The notes beneath the pieces are model-generated. The model worked only from the letters and a program-made list of their open reading frames with translations. It was not told the DNA's origin and made no database searches. From TMED27 sp964351195 (lineage in GTDB: Bacteria > Pseudomonadota > Alphaproteobacteria > Micavibrionales > Micavibrionaceae), in contig CAYGNI010000072.1 of the NCBI GenBank assembly GCA_964351195.1, positions 1-9,986 on the forward strand: DNA of 9,986 nucleotides, read 5' to 3'. This document shows positions 1 to 5,060 of the stretch, piece after piece. Both the position numbers and the translations under genes were made by a program. How positions within the stretch are numbered: position 1 is the first letter of the stretch; every line of letters begins with the position of its first letter.

Positions 1-682
1 GTTCACGGACCTCGCGGCCCACGACGTTGACTTCGACTTCGGATGCGCCCGCTTGCCCGCGCAATTCTTTATCAAAGCGTTTTTCTATGCCTGTCTTTCC
101 GATCCTAAAGCCAGGAAGACTTAGAACGGGGTCTTCGTCAATTTCGCTTTTATCAACGGCGCCGACATAGCCAATCAGGTGTGAAGTGGCGCTGCCGAAC
201 GGATAGTTACGAATTTCTCCCACATCAATCGACAAGCCCGGCAGGTCGGGAAGGTTAACCTCGACCTTTGCAACCTGATCCCATGTCAGATCATCCTTGA
301 TTTCGATAGGTGCGAATTTGGCGAGCTTTTTGGATTCTTTGATGACGCGGGTGATGTCTTTTTGATCGACTTCAACGACTTCCTGAAGCGCCTTCAGTGA
401 TTGTTCCAAATCTCGTGTTTGCTCCGGGATCACAAGAACACGGAAGTTTTGCGAGTTCACCGCCAACGGCACACCAAAACGATCAACAATCTGGCCACGC
501 GAAGGCGCCAACATTTTGAGGTTGATGCGGTTTTTATCCGCCAGCGTTTTATAGCGCGAGCCCTGTGCGACCTGAAGATAAGCCAGCCGTCCACCCAAGA
601 CAGCAAGAATGCTGGCCTGTAGGCCGCCGATCACAAAGGCACGCCGCGTAAACAGCTTTATGTTATCTGAGTTTTGTTTCAT
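1..682 (-). CDS. mrdA: Penicillin-binding protein 2, N-terminal part (runs off left edge)
   Basis: Class B penicillin-binding protein, the transpeptidase that cross-links new peptidoglycan in the rod-elongation complex together with RodA and MreBCD. Only the first 227 codons are inside the window. They show a short basic cytoplasmic start, one membrane anchor (about residues 13-36), then the pedestal domain with the family motif SRGQIVDRFGVPLA (61-74) and the later block GFRIGKTGIEKRFDKELRG (191-209), both typical of PBP2. The transpeptidase domain with its SxxK serine lies beyond position 1. The ATG at 682-680 is the natural start, 39 bases after the mreD stop, with no evident Shine-Dalgarno sequence. 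Last visible gene of the mreBCD operon; rodA usually follows in this arrangement. Identity is secure from motifs and context. Confidence 0.93.
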   Translation of the reverse strand, partial: MKQNSDNIKLFTRRAFVIGGLQASILAVLGGRLAYLQVAQGSRYKTLADKNRINLKMLAPSRGQIVDRFGVPLAVNSQNFRVLVIPEQTRDLEQSLKALQEVVEVDQKDITRVIKESKKLAKFAPIEIKDDLTWDQVAKVEVNLPDLPGLSIDVGEIRNYPFGSATSHLIGYVGAVDKSEIDEDPVLSLPGFRIGKTGIEKRFDKELRGQAGASEVEVNVVGREVRE

Positions 683-721
683 TACGTTCTATTATAATGC
701 GGTGATTGCGGAGTAAAAGCG

Positions 722-1291
722 CTAATCGATCTGTGAGAAATCCTTTACCCTGCTTTGACGCGTCAGCGGCATTTGCGGTTCAGGTAAAATCTTATGCGTT
801 AAATGGATTAAAAACGCTACGAACGGATAGGCCAAGAATCCTAAAACAGCATCAGAGGCAACCATGAGTATGGGCGATAGACCTGTTTGCACAACTCCAA
901 ATACAAGCCATTGTATAAGGATGATAGAGGTGTTTAAGACCCCGAAAGCCAACCATATTACGATAAAAGGTTGCCCCATGAAAAATCTCCTTTGATCCGC
1001 GATGATCCAATGTGCAGCGAGCAGTAAAATAGCATTCAGCCCCAGCGGCGCGGCGCTTAGCAAATCAAATAACAAACCTGCGGCGAAGACCAAAATCGGC
1101 GGCACCAATGTTGGCCGGTAAATGGACCAGTAGTAAATGATGATGATGATGAATGGTATTTTCGTTAAAACGCCCAAAGGATGAGGCATAGCAGAGATAC
1201 TCAGGATAAAAAAGAGGGCCATCAACGCATAGGCGATTGAAGCTCTGGCAATGAAATCCAGCTGTTCTCCCAATGTTGAAAAAGGAATCAT
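722..1291 (-). CDS. mreD: Rod shape-determining protein MreD
   Basis: Small polytopic inner-membrane protein of the elongasome, thought to link MreC and MreB to the wall-synthesis enzymes. The 189-residue product is almost entirely hydrophobic, with about five membrane segments (near 15-33, 44-57, 62-95, 107-133 and 140-164). It carries the family's pattern YRPTLVPPILVF followed by GLLFDLLSAAPLGLNA (72-87), with the Asp and the PLG characteristic of MreD. A polar tail of about 20 residues ends the protein. It starts at ATG 1291-1289, nine bases after the mreC stop, without an obvious ribosome binding site, which fits translational coupling to mreC. Length and position between mreC and mrdA agree with the family. 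A run of five ATG triplets on the plus strand (1137-1151) encodes part of an isoleucine tract. Confidence 0.9.
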   Translation of the reverse strand: MIPFSTLGEQLDFIARASIAYALMALFFILSISAMPHPLGVLTKIPFIIIIIYYWSIYRPTLVPPILVFAAGLLFDLLSAAPLGLNAILLLAAHWIIADQRRFFMGQPFIVIWLAFGVLNTSIILIQWLVFGVVQTGLSPILMVASDAVLGFLAYPFVAFLIHLTHKILPEPQMPLTRQSRVKDFSQID

Positions 1292-1300
1292 GGCGTTAAT

Positions 1301-2197
1301 TTAATGGAGTTCTACGGGCGCAACAATCAAATTTGGATCATTTGCGAGCGGCTGGCCTTTATCAATTACTCTGACATGCACAATTCTGTTGAAGTCTGCG
1401 AAGGGGTGCACGTTTAATGCGCCGCTTTTTGTTTTTTGAACGCGGCCAATCGCCAGCCCCGGCGGGAACATACCGCCCTGCCCTGATGTTACGATGCGCG
1501 CTCCACTTTTAACATCGCTGTCCGGTGGAAGATGACGGAGCTGCGCGACTTCCTGGTTTGTCCCCGCCATAATCGCGTGCTGGCGGGTGTCTTCGATCAG
1601 TACAGGGACGCGGGCGTTCACATCAGTGATCAACAGAACGCGTGCGCTGTTTTGACCGACTTCGGTCACGCGGCCAATTAAACCTTCCCCGGAGAGGACG
1701 GCTTGTCCTTTTTGGACTCCGTCAGCACTTCCTGCGGAAACGAGGATGCTCTTGACGAATGTGTTACCGGGGTCGCTGAGAATGCGCGCAGTAATTGTTG
1801 TGTATGTCGGGTCGACTTTGACGTTCAACAGATCTTTGAGGGATTTGTTTTCTGCCTCGAGTAAAAGCGCAGTTTGGTACCACTCCTTGAGCTTGAGGTT
1901 TTCCTGTTGAAGGCGGATATTTTCAGCCTGAAGCTCCGCAATTCCTGATACGTTGCGGGCCGTATCGACTACTGCATTAATCGGTTTACTCACAGCGTTT
2001 ATGGCAGGAGAGACAGCATCAACCGCGCCCATGCGCAGCGCGCCAAAGCTGTTTGGACTGAGTGCAGATGCAATAAACAAAAGACCGGCGATGGCTATGA
2101 ATATGAGACCAGAAAAACCGCCCCCAACCATGGGAACGGACAGGCCCTGCGGGGATCCTAATCCTTGCTTAGAACGCGGTAAGTGGCGGCGTTTCAA
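1301..2197 (-). CDS. mreC: Rod shape-determining protein MreC (TTG start)
   Basis: Bitopic inner-membrane protein whose periplasmic part assembles and activates the PBP2-RodA wall-elongation complex. The 298-residue product has a basic cytoplasmic tail, one membrane helix (about 28-47), a periplasmic coiled coil rich in Glu, Leu and Gln (about 82-124), and two small beta-rich domains (about 130-285). The block GQAVLSGEGLIGRVTEVG and the later SGQGGMFPPGLAIGRV are typical of the family. The start appears to be TTG at 2197-2195: an in-frame TAA lies only five codons upstream, no ATG or GTG occurs between, and the next in-frame ATG (residue 23) would leave very little cytoplasmic tail. GAGAAG just upstream is a weak, close ribosome binding site. 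An eight-codon ORF overlaps this start (separate entry). The 114-base gap to mreB holds a possible internal promoter. Confidence 0.9.
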   Translation of the reverse strand: MKRRHLPRSKQGLGSPQGLSVPMVGGGFSGLIFIAIAGLLFIASALSPNSFGALRMGAVDAVSPAINAVSKPINAVVDTARNVSGIAELQAENIRLQQENLKLKEWYQTALLLEAENKSLKDLLNVKVDPTYTTITARILSDPGNTFVKSILVSAGSADGVQKGQAVLSGEGLIGRVTEVGQNSARVLLITDVNARVPVLIEDTRQHAIMAGTNQEVAQLRHLPPDSDVKSGARIVTSGQGGMFPPGLAIGRVQKTKSGALNVHPFADFNRIVHVRVIDKGQPLANDPNLIVAPVELH

Positions 2198-2220
2198 TGT
2201 CTTCTCACGTGTTTATTCAT
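2194..2220 (-). other. Possible eight-codon leader ORF overlapping the mreC start
   Basis: On the minus strand ATG at 2220-2218 opens an eight-codon frame (MNKHVRRH) that ends with TGA at 2196-2194, sharing two bases with the TTG start of mreC. This geometry would allow a terminating ribosome to restart on the weak mreC codon. No good Shine-Dalgarno sequence precedes the ATG, and so short a frame can arise by chance, so this is a weak call. It could also mean that the true start was displaced by a small insertion or deletion. Confidence 0.2.
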
Positions 2221-2247
2221 AAATGCGGGATATTAGCCCTAACATTA

Positions 2248-2276
2248 ATTTTACGGGATAATCTCTTTAAAAACAA
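2248..2276 (-). promoter_or_regulatory. Possible internal promoter for mreCD-mrdA
   Basis: In the mreB-mreC gap the minus strand reads TTGTTT (2276-2271), a 17-base spacer, then TAAAAT (2253-2248). The -10 box matches five of six sigma-70 consensus bases and the -35 box three of six. Predicted transcription would begin near 2241, leaving a leader of about 45 bases before the mreC TTG. The region is AT-rich, so chance matches are fairly likely. No convincing terminator was seen in this gap. Confidence 0.35.
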
Positions 2277-2311
2277 TGAAGAGTTGGGATTCATCCCCTG
2301 CTTTGGGTCGA

Positions 2312-3352
2312 TTAATACATGCCGACCAGAACGTTGCGTAGAGCCTTACGCTCTTCGAGTGCATGGCCTGTCCCCAACGCCACGCAGGATAGCGGGTCGT
2401 CGGCCAAAGTGACAGCCAATCCTGTGGCATGGCGGAGGACAAAGTCCAGATTGGTGAGCAGCGAGCCGCCCCCTGTCATCACGATGCCTTTATCGACGAT
2501 ATCAGCGGCAAGTTCAGGCGCGGTATGTTCCAAAGCGGTTTTGACACCCTCAATGATTTGCCCGACAGGTTCGGCCAAAGCTTCGGCGACCTGACGCTCG
2601 GTGACCACGATTTCCTTGGGCACGCCGTTTAAGAGGTCGCGGCCACGGATTTCCATCTTGCGGCCTTCGCCATCTGCGGGCGGGCATGCGGAGCCAATCT
2701 CTTTTTTGATGCGCTCAGCTGTACTTTCGCCGATCAGAAGGTTATGAACGCGGCGGATATAAGCGATAATCGCTTCATCCATTTTGTCGCCGCCGACGCG
2801 CACGGAGCGCGCATAGACGATTCCCGCCAGCGAGATCACGGCGACTTCCGTTGTTCCCCCGCCGATATCAACAACCATGGAGCCGGATGGCTCCGTTACC
2901 GGCAGGCCGGCACCGATTGCGGCTGCCATAGGCTCTTCGATAAGATACACTTCGCTGGCCCCTGCGTGCTCGGCCGAATCCTGAATTGCGCGGCGCTCCA
3001 CAGCCGTTGAGCCGGAGGGCACGCAAATCACCATTTTAGGCGACACGAAAGAGCGGCGGTTATGCACTTTGCGGATGAAGTGTTTGATCATTGCTTCGGT
3101 AACTTCGAAATCGGCAATCACACCATCACGCAAAGGGCGCGTTGCGGTGATGCTTCCCGGTGTGCGGCCCAGCATTTGCTTGGCTTCGTTTCCGACGGCC
3201 AGAATCTGTTTTTTGCCGTTGATCATAGAGATTGCAACCACGGATGGCTCGTTCAAAACAATGCCCTGGTCGCGGACATAAACCAGCGTATTTGCTGTTC
3301 CGAGATCAATCGCCATATCGGCAGACATAAAACCAAAGAGTCTGGAGAACAT
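2312..3352 (-). CDS. mreB: Rod shape-determining protein MreB (bacterial actin)
   Basis: Actin-like ATPase that polymerises on the inner face of the membrane and steers the wall-elongation machinery. The 346-residue length is normal. It begins with an amphipathic membrane-binding helix (MFSRLFGFM). The phosphate-1 motif DLGTANTLVY (16-25), the LIEEP block with the presumed catalytic Glu (137-141), the phosphate-2 motif DIGGGTTEVAV (162-172) and the adenosine motif MTGGGSLL (292-299) are all intact. ATG at 3352-3350 is preceded by AGAAG at a suitable distance. First gene of the shape operon. The 58 bases between it and the rpmJ terminator contain only a weak promoter-like pair (TTGTGT, 17 bases, TAACAA at 3412-3384), so its promoter is not firmly located. 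Confidence 0.97.
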   Translation of the reverse strand: MFSRLFGFMSADMAIDLGTANTLVYVRDQGIVLNEPSVVAISMINGKKQILAVGNEAKQMLGRTPGSITATRPLRDGVIADFEVTEAMIKHFIRKVHNRRSFVSPKMVICVPSGSTAVERRAIQDSAEHAGASEVYLIEEPMAAAIGAGLPVTEPSGSMVVDIGGGTTEVAVISLAGIVYARSVRVGGDKMDEAIIAYIRRVHNLLIGESTAERIKKEIGSACPPADGEGRKMEIRGRDLLNGVPKEIVVTERQVAEALAEPVGQIIEGVKTALEHTAPELAADIVDKGIVMTGGGSLLTNLDFVLRHATGLAVTLADDPLSCVALGTGHALEERKALRNVLVGMY

Positions 3353-3410
3353 GTTTCTTCTATTTTCAGGGGTTGCACGTTATTTGTTAAGCTAAGCTTG
3401 TAGCAGACAC

Positions 3411-3445
3411 AAAAAACAAATGCACCAAGAGTTTTTGGTGCATTT
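3411..3445 (-). terminator. Rho-independent terminator of rpmJ
   Basis: A perfect 11-base inverted repeat (3418-3428 and 3435-3445; AAATGCACCAA paired with TTGGTGCATTT) encloses a six-base loop. On the minus strand it is followed by G and six T (3416-3411). The T-run exists only on the minus-strand exit side, so it stops transcription coming from rpmJ, 59 bases after that stop codon, and separates rpmJ from mreB. Confidence 0.9.
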
Positions 3446-3504
3446 AAAGATTTCAACATCGGAATGTGATTTTGGCGTTTAAGCCGCAGGAATTATCCGC
3501 AAAC

Positions 3505-3630
3505 TTAGCCCTGACGAGCCTTCATGCGTGGATTTTTCTTATTAATCACATAGACACGGCCACGACGACGGATCACGCGGTTGTTGCGGTCTCTTGTTTT
3601 CAATGTTTTCAAAGAATTAGTGACTTTCAT
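3505..3630 (-). CDS. rpmJ: 50S ribosomal protein L36 (bL36), cysteine-free form
   Basis: Smallest protein of the large ribosomal subunit, bound to 23S rRNA. The 41-residue product MKVTNSLKTLK... contains the core RRRGRVYVIN (21-30) and ends in KARQG, as L36 proteins do; it is very rich in Lys and Arg. It has no cysteine, so the zinc-binding CxxC...C...H set of the classical form is absent. This is the zinc-independent type usual for alphaproteobacteria. ATG at 3630-3628 is preceded by AGGATAGGG. An in-frame ATG seven codons earlier (3651-3649) is rejected because L36 starts at MKV and the ribosome binding site fits 3630. It stands alone, with its own promoter and terminator, between mreB and the EAL gene, and is easily missed because of its size. 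Confidence 0.95.
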   Translation of the reverse strand: MKVTNSLKTLKTRDRNNRVIRRRGRVYVINKKNPRMKARQG

Positions 3631-3632
3631 GG

Positions 3633-3641
3633 CCCTATCCT
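3633..3641 (-). promoter_or_regulatory. Ribosome binding site of rpmJ
   Basis: The minus strand reads AGGATAGGG directly before CC and the ATG at 3630. AGGA ends seven bases before the start codon. This decides between the ATG at 3630 and the in-frame ATG at 3651, which has no such element. Confidence 0.7.
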
Positions 3642-3667
3642 GCTTATTCATAAATTAGACTGGGCGG

Positions 3668-3697
3668 ACAATAGCGCCTGGGGGCTTAATTTGTCAA
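3668..3697 (-). promoter_or_regulatory. Sigma-70-type promoter of rpmJ
   Basis: A perfect -35 box TTGACA (3697-3692), an 18-base spacer and the -10 box TATTGT (3673-3668, preceded by C) fit the housekeeping promoter form of alphaproteobacteria. Transcription should begin near 3661 and give a leader of about 30 bases before rpmJ. A strong promoter is expected for a ribosomal protein gene. Confidence 0.85.
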
Positions 3698-3777
3698 GCG
3701 TCTTGGGAAATTTTATATTACAATGATTTTTTGATTCAACCACTGCACGATTAAGAAACTTCTAATACATTGCTGCG

Positions 3778-3783
3778 TATAAT
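3778..3783 (+). promoter_or_regulatory. Probable -10 box for the cNMP-EAL gene
   Basis: A perfect TATAAT sits 46 bases before the ATG at 3830. At 16-18 bases upstream there is no recognisable -35 hexamer (GAAACT lies at 17), and the preceding TG is one base off the extended -10 position. An activator may therefore be needed, or the match may be chance in an AT-rich stretch. No CRP-like TGTGA...TCACA palindrome was seen. Confidence 0.45.
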
Positions 3784-3829
3784 ATATTTCTTATTTTAAC
3801 CATTTGCATTGGAGCATTTGTTAAGACAT

Positions 3830-5050
3830 ATGGCTAACGCACATACAAAAATGCAGACGCAGAGAGTCTTTAAAACCGGTGAAACCATTATGCGCCAAGG
3901 AGATCCGGGTGATTGCGCCTATATTATTGAGGGTGGCCGGGTTGAGATTCTTATCGAAAAAACCACAGGAGAGAGCTATCAGGTTGGTACACGTGGGCCG
4001 GGCGCTATGATTGGCGAGATGGCGCTTGTCGACCAAGCGCCGCGCACAGCAACGATTAGAGCTCTTGAGGACTGCGTGCTCTTGCCGATTACGCAAGATG
4101 ATTTCTCTGGCAGGCTCAAAAACGCCGATCCGATCCTGGAAATGGCCACAAAGGTGATTCTCACACGGTATCGCGATACGCTGACTCGCACGCATATTGG
4201 GGGCTTGGAGCCATCTGATTTTGTTCGCGCAGAGATTGCAGAGCAGGAATATGCCAGAACATCGAGTGCCGTAGAGAATGTGAAGATCGCAAATGATTTT
4301 AAAGATGCGATGAATAACGGGCAGCTTAAGCTTTTTTATCAGCCCATTTTGGATCTCAAGACAACTAAAATCAATGGTTTTGAGGCACTTATGCGCTGGC
4401 AGCACCCTGAAAAAGGGTTTATCTCGCCTGGTGTTTTCATTCCTATTATCGAAGATAGCGGCCTCATAGTTGAGGCTTCGCAGTGGGCTTTGAAGGAATC
4501 ACTTATGGCTTTGAAGCGCATTGAAGGCCATACGGGATATGACAATGAATTATTTATGAGTGTCAATTTCTCCAGTAAGGACTTTGCCTCGGATGATTTT
4601 GTAGAAGGCGTCTATGCCACACTTAGCAAAAGCGATGTTAGTCCCAAAAATGTTCATTTCGAAATCACCGAGCGGCTTTTGATGGGGCAACCAGAGAAAG
4701 CCAAAGAAACCCTCGAGATGTGCCGTAAGGCAGGGATGGGAATTTCACTGGATGATTTTGGGACGGGGTATTCCTCGCTGAGCTATCTGCATTATTTCCC
4801 AATCGATACGATTAAGATTGATCGTAGTTTCGTGAGCGGCTCCACGGAAGATGAAAACATTCTCAAGCTTGTTAAGTCCATCATCGACCTCTCCAAGAGT
4901 ATGAATAAAGAGACGATTGCCGAAGGGGTTGAAGATGAAAGCCAGGCCGCTTTGTTAGCCGGGCTTGGGTGCGACATGGTGCAAGGCTTTTATTTTGCCA
5001 AACCGATGTGCGAAAAAGACGTCATCGATTACGTTAAAACGAATAAATAA
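3830..5050 (+). CDS. Cyclic-nucleotide-binding domain fused to EAL c-di-GMP phosphodiesterase
   Basis: Predicted cytoplasmic enzyme that hydrolyses c-di-GMP to pGpG under control of cAMP or cGMP. Residues 10-120 form a cNMP-binding domain. Its phosphate-binding cassette IGEMALVDQAPRTATIRA (61-78) matches the protein kinase A and CRP pattern, with Glu63 for the ribose and Arg72 for the cyclic phosphate. A helical linker (about 120-155) leads to an EAL domain (about 156-403). This domain keeps the EAL Glu185, Asn246 (SVNFS), Glu278 (FEITE), Asp308-Asp309 with the intact loop DDFGTGYSS, Lys329 (IKIDRSF), Glu365 (AEGVE) and Gln385 (QGF), so it should be active. There is no signal peptide, membrane helix or GGDEF domain. 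The Bdellovibrio protein Bd1971, a cAMP-sensing phosphodiesterase, has this architecture. A TTG seven codons upstream (3809) would give 413 residues; ATG 3830 is preferred, though neither has a good ribosome binding site. The gene stands alone, divergent from rpmJ. Confidence 0.93.
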   Translation: MANAHTKMQTQRVFKTGETIMRQGDPGDCAYIIEGGRVEILIEKTTGESYQVGTRGPGAMIGEMALVDQAPRTATIRALEDCVLLPITQDDFSGRLKNADPILEMATKVILTRYRDTLTRTHIGGLEPSDFVRAEIAEQEYARTSSAVENVKIANDFKDAMNNGQLKLFYQPILDLKTTKINGFEALMRWQHPEKGFISPGVFIPIIEDSGLIVEASQWALKESLMALKRIEGHTGYDNELFMSVNFSSKDFASDDFVEGVYATLSKSDVSPKNVHFEITERLLMGQPEKAKETLEMCRKAGMGISLDDFGTGYSSLSYLHYFPIDTIKIDRSFVSGSTEDENILKLVKSIIDLSKSMNKETIAEGVEDESQAALLAGLGCDMVQGFYFAKPMCEKDVIDYVKTNK

Positions 5051-5060
5051 TTTCTTATAG

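Noticed and set aside
1137..1151. Five ATG triplets in a row (plus strand) inside mreD
   Set aside because: The repeat only encodes part of an isoleucine run in a membrane helix. A triplet repeat keeps the frame, so phase variation is not indicated.
2212..2224. ATTTATGAATAA motif shared by the leaders of mreC and rpmJ
   Set aside because: A 12-base AT-rich match between two places is expected by chance in 10 kb read on both strands, and the two leaders show no other similarity.
2251..2442. Minus-strand open frame spanning the mreB end and the mreB-mreC gap
   Set aside because: It overlaps the conserved C-terminus of MreB in another frame and has the look of an out-of-frame shadow.
3466..3726. 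86-codon plus-strand open frame across rpmJ and its promoter
   Set aside because: It covers the minus-strand L36 gene, promoter and ribosome binding site, all of which are far better supported; its translation shows no recognisable pattern.
3821..4405. 194-codon open frame on the minus strand inside the cNMP-EAL gene
   Set aside because: It lies antisense to a clearly coding gene, its product is rich in Cys, His and Arg without any domain pattern, and it has no ribosome binding site.
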